A stretch of 46,237 nt of DNA from an uncultured Verrucomicrobiota bacterium (GTDB lineage Bacteria; Verrucomicrobiota; Kiritimatiellia; Kiritimatiellales; Tichowtungiaceae): contig CAIKWE010000055.1 of assembly GCA_903831085.1 (NCBI GenBank), forward strand, positions 1-46,237, given 5' to 3'. The number at the start of each line of letters is the position of its first letter. Position 1 is the first letter of the stretch. The notes under the pieces were generated by a model. That model was not told the origin of the DNA. It did not search any database and saw only the letters and a program-made list of their open reading frames with translations. This document shows positions 27,108-35,723 of the stretch, piece after piece. A program made the position numbers and the translations under genes.

Positions 27108-27965
27108 TCAAGATTTCTGATTCATAGTAGAATTGTTGAGTTTGATCCCAACCACGCGGGGTGGGTCAATAAGGTTGTCCGGACGAACGCCAAAGTTCAG
27201 CAAATCCCGACGCCCATATTCATCAGCAACTCGCTCTGCAAGTTGCTTCACCGTTATGGGAATGCCAGAGCAGATATTGACCGCGCCTTGTTCGTCATTT
27301 AATGCTGCCTGTACGATCATTCGAGCGGCTTCACTTACATCAAGAAAATCACGAATTTGACTGCCGCTGGTAAGTTCGGCAGGCTCCCCTGCTTTAAGCC
27401 GTGCATGCAAATAAGGTACCAGTCGGCGAGCGTCCTCACCTTCTCCGTAAAGATAGAACAGACGGCACCAAGCAAACTCTACCCTTTGCAAAGGAAGCCA
27501 TTGCGAAAGCACCATGAAAGTAGCTGCCTTTGCCCCAGCGTACGGTGTTGATGGCCGTAAAGGGGTTTCAATGGATAACATGCTGGCAGTAAGGTCGTAT
27601 TCGGCACAAGTGCCGATGCCAATGAAACGTCTCACTCCAGCCTTAGCCGCACCTTTCGCCATTTGCAGTGTCCCTGTTAGACAATCGAGATTCTTGGCGG
27701 ATTGGATATATTTGCCAGGCTCGGCATACCAAGCGACATGGATGATAGTGTCGATGCCATTGCAAATAGAAGCCCACCAGTCGGCACTTTCGGCAAAGAG
27801 ATCCGACGTGGCGACAACATTTTCAACACCTTTCAAGGTTGAAAGGTTCCCTTGTTTTCCGTCACGAACCACCAAGCGAACCTGCGAGCCATTTTCTGTC
27901 AATGCTCGCAACACGTGGCGACCAACAAAGCCGGTGGCTCCGGTGAGCAGAACGATTCCTGTCAT
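27108..27965 (-). CDS. NAD(P)-dependent epimerase/reductase (extended SDR)
   Basis: The product of about 285 residues has the Rossmann motif LTGATGFVGRHVLRAL at the start. A Tyr-x-x-x-Lys-type YAGAKAA occurs near the middle, which is the catalytic pair of extended SDR sugar-nucleotide enzymes. The ATG at 27965 overlaps the stop of the C-methyltransferase gene (ATGA). With the 3,5-epimerase and C-methyltransferase just upstream, the likely job is the final 4-ketoreduction of a C-methylated deoxysugar. Epimerase activity is the alternative. Confidence 0.88.
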   Translation of the reverse strand: MTGIVLLTGATGFVGRHVLRALTENGSQVRLVVRDGKQGNLSTLKGVENVVATSDLFAESADWWASICNGIDTIIHVAWYAEPGKYIQSAKNLDCLTGTLQMAKGAAKAGVRRFIGIGTCAEYDLTASMLSIETPLRPSTPYAGAKAATFMVLSQWLPLQRVEFAWCRLFYLYGEGEDARRLVPYLHARLKAGEPAELTSGSQIRDFLDVSEAARMIVQAALNDEQGAVNICSGIPITVKQLAERVADEYGRRDLLNFGVRPDNLIDPPRVVGIKLNNSTMNQKS

Positions 27966-29188
27966 GCGATCTCCAACTTTGGTACCGCCGTGACAAATTT
28001 TCCGCCCCACTCCCGGGCATACGCCAGTTGAACCATGACCTCATCACGCAAATTCCACGGCAGGATGACAATATAGTCTGGCTTCTTCTGGCGCACCCGC
28101 TCCTCGCCAACAATGGGAATCCGGCTACCCGGCATGGACTTACCCTGTTTGGCAGGATTGCGATCAACTACAAACGAGATCAAGTCCGGCCGAACCCCCG
28201 CATAGTTCATCAGGGTGTTGCCTTTCGCGGCAGCCCCATAGGCAACAACTGTCTTACCTTGGCGTTTGGCGTCCAAAAGAAAAATAAGGAAATCATTTTT
28301 CACCTTGTCAGCATGCGCCTGAAAGCCTTGGTAATATGCCGCGCGGTTCATCCCTGCAGAGGCTTCTCTATTTATGAGTTCGATCACTTTGCTGCTAATC
28401 GGGTGCGAGCCCGCATCCTTTCGCTGGGCAAATACCCTCAGACTTCCGCCATGAGTATCCAGCTCCTCGACATCAAACACCGAAAGTCCATTGACATTGA
28501 AAGCCTTCACCACGGTTGTAAAAGAGAGATAGGAGAAATGCTCGTGATAGATGGTGTCGAACTGGTTCTGACCGATCAGATGCATCAGGTGCGGGAATTC
28601 AAAGGTCGCCACGCCCTGCGGCTTGAGCAAGGCGGCAAATCCCGCCGAAAAATCATTGATATCGGGCACATGCGCCAGCACGTTATTGGCGGCCATCAGA
28701 TCAGCCTGCCTCCCTTGTTCAGCCAACCGTTTTGCCAGACCGACGCCGAAAAACTCCTCCAGCGTTTCGATACCTTTCATACGCGCGGCGGCCGCCGTTC
28801 CTGCGGTAGGTTCAACGCCAAGGCAAGGAATCCCGTTTCGCTTGAAGTACTGTAGTAGATAGCCGTCATTCGAGGCCACTTCCACCACATGACTATCTGT
28901 CGTCAGCCCGAAGCGTTCGGTCATGTCCTGCACATACTTTTTCGCATGGGCCAGCCAGATATCGGAGAATGAACTGAAATAGGCGTATTCATCGTTAAAC
29001 AACTCCGCCGCTCTTGAATAGGCCTCGGCCTGAACCAGCCAGCACGTCTCGCAAACAAGCACCTTCAAAGGAAACCATTTCTCAGGCCGATGCATGGTCA
29101 GCTTGGTGAGATAGGCGTTCGAGGGCGGCGCACTGCCCAGATCAATTAACGTAAGGGTAACGTCTGTCCCACAGTGTCGGCATTTCAT
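27962..29188 (-). CDS. Sugar C-methyltransferase (NovU/TylC3 type)
   Basis: The 408-residue protein has an N-terminal zinc site (MKCRHCGTD ... CETCWLVQ), a SAM-binding core (VVEVASNDGYLLQYF, LGVEPT), the EFPHLMHLIGQNQFDTIYHEHFSYLS block, and a C-terminal Rossmann-like part with VVAYGAAAKGNTLMNY. This three-domain layout is that of NDP-4-keto-6-deoxysugar 3-C-methyltransferases. The gene overlaps both neighbours by four bases. It should make a branched sugar together with them. Confidence 0.92.
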   Translation of the reverse strand: MKCRHCGTDVTLTLIDLGSAPPSNAYLTKLTMHRPEKWFPLKVLVCETCWLVQAEAYSRAAELFNDEYAYFSSFSDIWLAHAKKYVQDMTERFGLTTDSHVVEVASNDGYLLQYFKRNGIPCLGVEPTAGTAAAARMKGIETLEEFFGVGLAKRLAEQGRQADLMAANNVLAHVPDINDFSAGFAALLKPQGVATFEFPHLMHLIGQNQFDTIYHEHFSYLSFTTVVKAFNVNGLSVFDVEELDTHGGSLRVFAQRKDAGSHPISSKVIELINREASAGMNRAAYYQGFQAHADKVKNDFLIFLLDAKRQGKTVVAYGAAAKGNTLMNYAGVRPDLISFVVDRNPAKQGKSMPGSRIPIVGEERVRQKKPDYIVILPWNLRDEVMVQLAYAREWGGKFVTAVPKLEIA

Positions 29189-29736
29189 ACTTTAATTCCT
29201 TCAAATGCGCCGTCCAGTAAGGCGTAAGCTTGATCTTTCACTGAAACCTCAACCGCAGGAAGCGGCCATTCAATCCCAATACGCGGGTCATGATAGCAAA
29301 TACCGGCGTCCAGTTCCTTTGAATAAAACTCGGTGTGAAGATAGAGCATTTCCGATTTTTCTTCAAGCGTTTGAAATCCGTGGGCGAATCCTTCTGGCAC
29401 AACCAACATCTTCATGTTCTCCGCTGTCAACAGCTCGCCGTGCCACTTCAGAAAAGTCGGCGAATCTTTACGCAGATCAACGATCACGTCAAACACGCTA
29501 CCCCGAATGCAACGGATCAGTTTCATTTCCGCTTTCGGCGGATACTGGAAATGCAACCCTCTGATTGCTCCGGTTTTTTCCGTTCTGGAAAAATTCATGT
29601 TCACGATCCGCCGCGAGCCGATCAGGGACTGCAGTTCCTGCTGGCAAAACCAACGGCAGAACACACCGCGCGGGTCAACGAGCGGATCCATTTCAACTAC
29701 CGCAGCACCTAAAATAGATAGCGACTTGATGTTCAT
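29185..29736 (-). CDS. RmlC-like dTDP-4-keto-6-deoxysugar 3,5-epimerase
   Basis: The protein of about 183 residues has the cupin epimerase motifs DPRGVFCRWFC, NMNFSRTEKTGAIRGLHFQYPP (catalytic His in GLHFQ), DVIVDLRKDSPTF and VPEGFAHGFQTLEE. The ATG at 29736 follows AAGGAA; the open frame before it is intergenic. It overlaps the C-methyltransferase start by four bases. rmlA, rmlB and rmlD are not seen nearby, so the keto-sugar substrate must be made elsewhere. Confidence 0.9.
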   Translation of the reverse strand: MNIKSLSILGAAVVEMDPLVDPRGVFCRWFCQQELQSLIGSRRIVNMNFSRTEKTGAIRGLHFQYPPKAEMKLIRCIRGSVFDVIVDLRKDSPTFLKWHGELLTAENMKMLVVPEGFAHGFQTLEEKSEMLYLHTEFYSKELDAGICYHDPRIGIEWPLPAVEVSVKDQAYALLDGAFEGIKV

Positions 29737-29897
29737 GCTTTTTCCTTGCGCATGTCTAAAAACTTTATTTATCAACCGGGTCACACGATCTTTTTGCGGG
29801 CTACCAACAAAGAAGTCCAAAAAAATGTTTCTGTTTCTCCGAAACCTCTACGCCGCCCTAAACTCCACCAGTCGAGTGGTGCTTATCACAGATCCGG

Positions 29898-31769
29898 CTA
29901 GTAGCAAACCAGCAAAGTTTCTTCTACAAAAGTAGTGGGTTCTGGCTTATTAATCTTATACTTATAGCCCAAGTTTAGCTCATCAACCCATGGCTTAATA
30001 TTCATAAAATCATCTATATTGTGATAAAGACTAATTAATAGGATGGGTTTATCTTTTTTAATTGTATTAACAGCCCCTCTCAACACTTCCTGCTCCGCAC
30101 CTTCAGCATCAATTTTAATGACTCCAATAGTAGCCTTCTTTTCTAAGACAAAGGCATCAATTGTGGTCGTTGGTATTTGAACGACGTTAGTGCAAGAGCC
30201 TTTAGAAAGCGAATTGTCAGGATTATTAGTAGAAATTGACAACCCCCCTCCAAAAAATAGCTTTTTCGTTCCAACAAAATCAGAAGCACCTAGTTTGACC
30301 GGGTGAATGTTAGTCACTTCATTTAATTTGATATTGTACGTCAATTCATCAAAAGCATCATCAAATGGCTCAAACGCATATATATGAGCTACCGGATATC
30401 GAGAAAGCATCAGGGCAGAATCTCCGACATAAGCCCCGATGTCTAAAACATCTTTATCTTTAAGCCCCGCCAGAACAGTATTCGACAGCAACCCGAGCCC
30501 CATATCATTATAAAAATTGTGTCCCGTCATATTCTGGTTTTTAAACTTAAACCCCTCAAAAAGGAAATATCCTTTTTCTTTTCGCGCCTTTTTCTCGGAG
30601 GTTTGCGTAAAAGCGGCTATCTCGTTTTCAGTATATAAACTGTCTCTATTAAAAGCCGCGAGCCACAGCATGCGCAAAAAAATAAACTTCAGCTCTTTTT
30701 GAGAATCGTCATCCAAGCCGGACAATAATTGCCCAAACTTTTCGGCAAAATTTTTGTCATAAAATGTTTTTTCAAAATCCTTGCCGTAATTTTTGCATTG
30801 ATCAAATGTCCAGGGATTGGACTTAAACTGTTGTGACGAGAAATAGTTATAAATAAGCGCGTTTTTTCTTGTCTTTTTGAAGTTTTTTATCAGCCCGACA
30901 AAAAACCGCCCCCTATCAATCATGTTATTAATCTTTCTGGCTGTTTTTTTGAAAAACCTCTTCGGTGTTTGTTTCGTATTATATTTTGTCCCGCCCATTT
31001 CGACCCATGCTGCGTAATTTTTTTGCCATTGTTCGTTTTCAATTCCATTCCAGAATTTAGGCTGGCCATAAGCATGCAGGATACTGGCATCCTTAACAGG
31101 ATCTCTTGGATGCGGAGTGTATTTCAATGGATCTAAAAAAACTGCCTGCAGATTAAATTTTTGAATCATAAAATCAAAAATTGCCTGCTCCGCCGTATAC
31201 AAGTATTTTGCGCAATCTCTTAGTTTTTCATAACAAAAATCGTACATTTCCATGTAATTTTTTAGATTATCCTGGAAAACGAACGTACTCCCGCAGATGC
31301 CTTCCGCATCCAAATCATAGCCTTCAAGCTTTATGTTCCTATACTCCTCCAGCAGTTGATCCTTAACGCTATTGCCCGCAGGCAGCATTTTTATCCCTGA
31401 AGCACAGGGCGACATCAGCTCTGAAATATCCTTGGTGATTACGATGTCGTAATCCAAAAAAAGTATCGTCTTGTAATCATTTAGAAGTTTTAAGCATTCA
31501 AACTTGGCATACACCATTTCTGAAAAATATCTCAGCGTCCCTTGATCAAAAATGGAAGTATCCTGAATTGGAAAATTGTATTCTATAAACCTTGTTGCAA
31601 ATATTCTATTAATCAATTTTTTATCGCTATCTTGCACGCCGCCATCGTGCAAAATCAAAATTTCATCTGCAATATTCGGACTGAATCTTTTCAAATCCAT
31701 TATCACACAAGCCATCGCGAAGAGATGATTGGAAGTTCCGCAGAAGACTACCGCAGATTTTTTTTTCAT
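29898..31769 (-). CDS. Two-domain protein: GT8-like glycosyltransferase plus FkbM methyltransferase
   Basis: The product of about 623 residues has an N-terminal GT-A domain of the GT8 kind (TILFLDYDIVITKDISEL with the DxD-type site, SEMVYAKFECL, ILHAYGQPKFW). A middle part of unknown role (about 270-400) follows. The C-terminal FkbM methyltransferase domain has VLDIGAYVGDSALML, AFEPFDDAF and GVIKIDAEGAEQEVLRGA. The gene is distinctly AT-rich next to its neighbours, suggesting separate acquisition. ATG 31769 has GGGGGTC upstream; one five codons earlier is possible. It may add a sugar and O-methylate it or a neighbour. Confidence 0.87.
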   Translation of the reverse strand: MKKKSAVVFCGTSNHLFAMACVIMDLKRFSPNIADEILILHDGGVQDSDKKLINRIFATRFIEYNFPIQDTSIFDQGTLRYFSEMVYAKFECLKLLNDYKTILFLDYDIVITKDISELMSPCASGIKMLPAGNSVKDQLLEEYRNIKLEGYDLDAEGICGSTFVFQDNLKNYMEMYDFCYEKLRDCAKYLYTAEQAIFDFMIQKFNLQAVFLDPLKYTPHPRDPVKDASILHAYGQPKFWNGIENEQWQKNYAAWVEMGGTKYNTKQTPKRFFKKTARKINNMIDRGRFFVGLIKNFKKTRKNALIYNYFSSQQFKSNPWTFDQCKNYGKDFEKTFYDKNFAEKFGQLLSGLDDDSQKELKFIFLRMLWLAAFNRDSLYTENEIAAFTQTSEKKARKEKGYFLFEGFKFKNQNMTGHNFYNDMGLGLLSNTVLAGLKDKDVLDIGAYVGDSALMLSRYPVAHIYAFEPFDDAFDELTYNIKLNEVTNIHPVKLGASDFVGTKKLFFGGGLSISTNNPDNSLSKGSCTNVVQIPTTTIDAFVLEKKATIGVIKIDAEGAEQEVLRGAVNTIKKDKPILLISLYHNIDDFMNIKPWVDELNLGYKYKINKPEPTTFVEETLLVCY

Positions 31770-31912
31770 ATATTGACCCCCCATATACCGGGCGGCAACC
31801 CAGCGTTGCTAAGATATAAAATCGATCCTGTTTTTGTGTCTGTACGCAGTCGTTGACGTACCTACATTTTGGTGAAGCATGACACAGTCACCCGCAGCAT
31901 GCGACCCCTTGT

Positions 31913-33022
31913 TTAACGATTCGCTGCCAAAAACTTTTCTGCGACTCCAGAAACAAAACTCTCAGGCGCAAAATTCTCCGCAGGAAACGAAAAGTGTGGT
32001 TGAGTTTTGAATTCACCGCATTTTTCAAGAAGCGCCCTCAATGCTTTTATATCCCGGTCGGGATAAACAAGACCGCAGCCATATTTTTTGACCCGCTCGC
32101 CAATCAACCCGTAGTCGCTGGCAATAACCGGACTCTGATGCCCAATGGCGCGGGATAAAATTCCAGATGAATCAGGGAATGCCCGATAAGGCAGTAAAAC
32201 ATAATCCGCTGCCTGCATTAGAAGATCAAATATCTCTTCGGTGATCCACTCGTTCAGCCAGAGCAGTTTTTTTGAAGCAACCAAACGATCAATAAGCGCC
32301 TTATGTTTAGAGGTATGCTTCTTCAGCTTCCCCGCCCGGACGAGCAACGGCAGATTGGCATCAATCCCGTCCATCACCTTAAGCGCATCCAACAATCCTT
32401 TACGTCTCTCGTCGGTACCAATATGCAGAAAGATCCGGCGATCTTGAGGAAGAGACAGGCGTGTTCGCGCATTTTGTTTTGTTTGAGATATAAAAGGACG
32501 CCACGGATCACAGAGCAATGCGGTCGGAAAAGAAAGACGGTCCGGATTTTTCTGAATCCGTTCGTTAATCACAAAAATATGCCCCAGCTGATGCTGTGAC
32601 TGAAGGTATTCAAGCCCTTTAATTAACCGGCAGGTGCGTTGATATTTTTTGTTGAAAAACCGCAAAGGTGAACGATTGAAAATTTGACTCACTCCGATCC
32701 AGATGCCATGCAACGTAACATTCCGGGGAAGCGCCTTTATATTTCCGGGATTACCGCCCCAGAAAAAAGTTTCCAGACAGGGGAAGAAGAGATGGCCAAC
32801 TTGATGCTGAATAGCAAGCGATATGGATTCTTCACACGGGTCAACGCCACGAGTCGTCGAAATACGCTGCACCCCTTCAGGAAACGGAATAGGGCTGTCA
32901 ACATCTGTAGCAACAAGAATCTCATGATTTGCCTTACGTAAGCCTTCGATCACCAGCTCCAAGTAGAAAGGGAAATGGCCTTCGCTGCTGGGTTCATAAA
33001 CTAATATTTTTTCCCGCTTCAT
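31913..33022 (-). CDS. GT4/GT1-type glycosyltransferase (GT-B fold)
   Basis: The 369-residue protein has an N-terminal domain beginning ILVYEPSSEGHFPFYLELV and a C-terminal domain with FLHIGTDERRKGLLDAL, then WLNEWITEEIFDLLMQAADYVLLPY and SSGILSRAIGHQSPVIASDYG, the acidic and glycine-rich donor site of GT-B enzymes. The donor is unknown. It follows the GT-D gene by six bases. The 143 bases after it, before the GT8-FkbM gene, hold nothing I can identify. Confidence 0.87.
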   Translation of the reverse strand: MKREKILVYEPSSEGHFPFYLELVIEGLRKANHEILVATDVDSPIPFPEGVQRISTTRGVDPCEESISLAIQHQVGHLFFPCLETFFWGGNPGNIKALPRNVTLHGIWIGVSQIFNRSPLRFFNKKYQRTCRLIKGLEYLQSQHQLGHIFVINERIQKNPDRLSFPTALLCDPWRPFISQTKQNARTRLSLPQDRRIFLHIGTDERRKGLLDALKVMDGIDANLPLLVRAGKLKKHTSKHKALIDRLVASKKLLWLNEWITEEIFDLLMQAADYVLLPYRAFPDSSGILSRAIGHQSPVIASDYGLIGERVKKYGCGLVYPDRDIKALRALLEKCGEFKTQPHFSFPAENFAPESFVSGVAEKFLAANR

Positions 33023-33028
33023 ACACGA

Positions 33029-33997
33029 TTACCAGTAGCAACCATTTTCGACCTTTTGGAGGCCCGCCGGGTGATCACAAGCCAACGGGCGAATCCAGTG
33101 TTCGTTATAACAATCTGAATTGTCCCAACGCGCCCCTTTAATGCCAAACAGAATCTGTGTCCCTCCTCCCAAATGAATCGCGACTTTACCCTTTTTCTTC
33201 ACATGCGCCGCAAGCGGCATGCCGTACGCACCCGCACCGATAATTGCGACATCGAAGTCCATGTGATCAATTTCCGAGTTCATCCAATCAAGTGCTTGAA
33301 ACCAATCTTCAAATTTTACGGACGAATCGCCTAAACTTTGAACAGCCTTTAATGTCAGTAATTCAAATTCCGGCAATGTGTCCGGATCTTTAAACAGCTT
33401 CTCGCGCTTTGCATATTGTTCGCGAATCGTGGCTTCAAATGGATGGATGACCAGAACCCGCTTGCCTTTGAGAGCCTTGCCCCAATAATCGGAGGCATCA
33501 AAAGAAAAGCCTCCGTTACAAATTGTTTTCCCTTTCAAGTATTCAGCAAGGTTTTGCTCAAAATCCGGACAAAGTGTTATCAGAACATCAATCAGAGGGA
33601 CTATATCTTCGAGGATAAATTTGGCAAACCGGCTTAGAGTTTCCGTATTGCTTGGAAAATATCCCGCGTTAGTTTGCATCCCTCGAATCAACTTCGGGTC
33701 GAAATTTTTATAGGCGCACGATTGAACCAGGATGAATCGTAAAAAATCGTACCAATGCCTGGGGCGCAAATACAGATCCTGATAGGAGATCAAGCAGGAG
33801 ACTTCCGTGATTCCAAAACGAGTGATCATTTTGGGCTCGCCAGCCTCTATCGCAGTTCGAAGAAGCGCATTAAAATCTACCGTGGGATCAGCCCAATCGG
33901 CTGGCCCGCTATGCGAACGCAATTTGTAAATCTTCCCTCGAATCGTGCGCAAGAGATACCACCAAAGACCATTCTGCATTTTGTTAATTTTTGACAC
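33029..33997 (-). CDS. GT-D fold glycosyltransferase-like protein
   Basis: The 322-residue product has MITRFGITEVSCL near residue 58, VLVIHPFEATI, DVAIIGAGAYGMPLAAHVKKKGKVAIHLGGGTQILFGIKGARW and a C-terminal WIRP. The RFG-x-x-E and HLGGGTQ-x-x-FGIKG-x-RW blocks are those of GT-D proteins (DUF1792-like), which act in surface-glycan synthesis. The aspartate usual in RFGDGE is replaced by isoleucine-threonine, so metal use may differ. The start is GTG at 33997, with GAGGAG upstream. Confidence 0.78.
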   Translation of the reverse strand: MSKINKMQNGLWWYLLRTIRGKIYKLRSHSGPADWADPTVDFNALLRTAIEAGEPKMITRFGITEVSCLISYQDLYLRPRHWYDFLRFILVQSCAYKNFDPKLIRGMQTNAGYFPSNTETLSRFAKFILEDIVPLIDVLITLCPDFEQNLAEYLKGKTICNGGFSFDASDYWGKALKGKRVLVIHPFEATIREQYAKREKLFKDPDTLPEFELLTLKAVQSLGDSSVKFEDWFQALDWMNSEIDHMDFDVAIIGAGAYGMPLAAHVKKKGKVAIHLGGGTQILFGIKGARWDNSDCYNEHWIRPLACDHPAGLQKVENGCYW

Positions 33998-34006
33998 TCC
34001 CGCTCC

Positions 34007-34780
34007 TCACAAGCCAAACTGAAACTGTTCTTTGGCTACCAGCGACCAAGCTTTCTGGCTCAAATGACACCCGTCAACAAAGTAATCCTGTCTCATTCGT
34101 CCGCGCTCATCAATCAGCTTTTCGGTAATCGAAATAAAACCGAGGTTGTTCTGCTGACATAGATTTTTTAACTGCTCATTAAAATACAACGTCACTTTAT
34201 TGCATGTGGTTTCGTCTCCTTGTACGGGAAACTCATCACTCGGGTTTGCTGCGTCCGGAAATGACGGCGTGGGGCCCCAGCAAGCGACCCGAAACCCTTC
34301 CTCCCGCATGGAAACGAGAAAAGACAGATAGTTTGCAAGCACCTTATCAACCACACGCTCCATCGCAATCCCTTGATTGCTTGCCCGGTGGACAACGTGG
34401 TTCCGGATGTCAATTTCCCCGTAGCAAAACAACACCCGCGCGCCACGTTCAATCACCCGTTTCTTAATCAAATAGGCCACCTTTTCCCTGCCCCTGGTTT
34501 TCGTCCCGTATTTATCCGAGTTATAAGCCAATACCGGCCCGATATGGATCGGGGAAAACTCCGGGATGAGATTCTCTGAAGAATTAATGACGCCGTGGTG
34601 ATACGCTATTTTCCGGGGACGAATGACCTCCTGCCCGCTGAAAAAATAGGTGTGTGAATCCCCTATGACAATGATGGTGTCATTCTCTTTGTGCCGCTTG
34701 ACCCATTTTTTCCGCTCGATGCCGGAATGCCCCGCCCCGCGCAAAAAATCAATGAGGTCCTGTATGAGAACAATGCGCAT
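34007..34780 (-). CDS. SGNH/GDSL-type hydrolase
   Basis: The 257-residue protein has IIVIGDSHTYFF (block I with Ser), a FCYGEIDIRNHV block and DGCHLSQKAW (Asp/His of block V). This is the catalytic layout of SGNH hydrolases, which in glycan loci often add or remove O-acetyl groups. There is no signal peptide. Its first 14 residues (MRIVLIQDLIDFLR) are repeated in a short remnant at 35624-35707, upstream of the next GT2 gene, marking a past rearrangement. Confidence 0.83.
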   Translation of the reverse strand: MRIVLIQDLIDFLRGAGHSGIERKKWVKRHKENDTIIVIGDSHTYFFSGQEVIRPRKIAYHHGVINSSENLIPEFSPIHIGPVLAYNSDKYGTKTRGREKVAYLIKKRVIERGARVLFCYGEIDIRNHVVHRASNQGIAMERVVDKVLANYLSFLVSMREEGFRVACWGPTPSFPDAANPSDEFPVQGDETTCNKVTLYFNEQLKNLCQQNNLGFISITEKLIDERGRMRQDYFVDGCHLSQKAWSLVAKEQFQFGL

Positions 34781-34790
34781 AATCCGCCTC

Positions 34791-35615
34791 TTAATCTTTT
34801 ACAGCAAACAGTCCGTTTCCATCTTTATCAAAAGGGCTTTTGTCTAATAAAAAATATATTGAGGCCAACCTGCGCGCTTTTTGTTCTATCGGGTTTTTCT
34901 TTAAAATTTTGCTGAAAGCGCCCTGTATTGTTCCTTTTAATACCCCCCCTATGGCGAGCCTCGCAGCCTTAATACGGCCATACTTCTTTGATTTTAAATA
35001 GAACCCGCTATAGGTTTGATGAAATTTTCTTAAAAAAATATACTGATTGTCTGATGGAGACGATGTTGTGACGCGGTGCTTAAATTCGATGTCATGGATG
35101 TAATAAATCTTACTGCCAGATTTAATTATTCTGAAGCACAACTCATTTTCTTCGCCGTATAAAAATATGTTTTTGTCAAAAAAGCCGATTTTTTGCACCT
35201 CTTCGATGTTAAACAGCATAAAGCAACCCATTACCCAATCGGTTTCGCGGTATGGCCCAACAACTTTTTGTTCATCATTAGCAATTCCTGTAACTGCAAA
35301 ATCTAAGGTTTCTGAAATTTTTAGAAATTTCAGGATCTCTTCTGCTTTAATTTCAATATCCGGGTTTAACAAAAGTACATATTTGCTTTTCGTGTTTTCT
35401 AAAATGATATTCGACGCATTGCCATAGCCGATGTTGTTTTTAAGCTCTATTAAATTTATTTGCGGATAATCGCTTTTGATCTTTTCTACGGTTGAGTCGT
35501 GGCTGGCATTATCAACCACTGAAATATTAAATTTTCCATAAAGCTCATCCAGCAGATTAAATATTACTGCGCTTGAGTTATGGGATATTACTAAAATTTC
35601 CGGTTCCGGATTCAT
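34791..35615 (-). CDS. GT2 glycosyltransferase, rhamnosyltransferase-like
   Basis: The 274-residue product has the GT2 motifs ILVISHNSSAVIFNLLDEL, ISVVDNASHDSTVEKI, NNIGYGNASNII, VLLLNPDIEI (DxD-like) and VMGCFMLFNIEEVQKIGFFDKNIFLYGEE. This set matches WbbL-type rhamnosyl- or related transferases. It is AT-rich with many Lys, Ile and Asn codons, unlike both neighbours. Flanking duplicated sequence shows it was inserted between the fucosyltransferase and SGNH genes. Confidence 0.88.
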   Translation of the reverse strand: MNPEPEILVISHNSSAVIFNLLDELYGKFNISVVDNASHDSTVEKIKSDYPQINLIELKNNIGYGNASNIILENTKSKYVLLLNPDIEIKAEEILKFLKISETLDFAVTGIANDEQKVVGPYRETDWVMGCFMLFNIEEVQKIGFFDKNIFLYGEENELCFRIIKSGSKIYYIHDIEFKHRVTTSSPSDNQYIFLRKFHQTYSGFYLKSKKYGRIKAARLAIGGVLKGTIQGAFSKILKKNPIEQKARRLASIYFLLDKSPFDKDGNGLFAVKD

Positions 35616-35623
35616 GTTTTAAT

Positions 35624-35707
35624 TTATCCTTCTATCTTTAAGTGAGCTCCAAAAGGCCATGCCCGGCGTAAAAAATCAATGAAATCCTGTATGAGAACAC
35701 TGCGCAT
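35624..35707 (-). pseudogene. Remnant of the SGNH hydrolase 5' end
   Basis: A 27-codon frame starts MRSVLIQDFIDFLRRA and ends at TAA. It matches the first codons of the SGNH gene at 34780 both in protein and in DNA (TCAATGA..TCCTGTATGAGAACA in both). After residue 15 the match stops. It is the stub left when the GT2 gene arrived with a duplicated start. Confidence 0.75.
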
Positions 35708-35723
35708 ATGATTCCTTTGCGTA

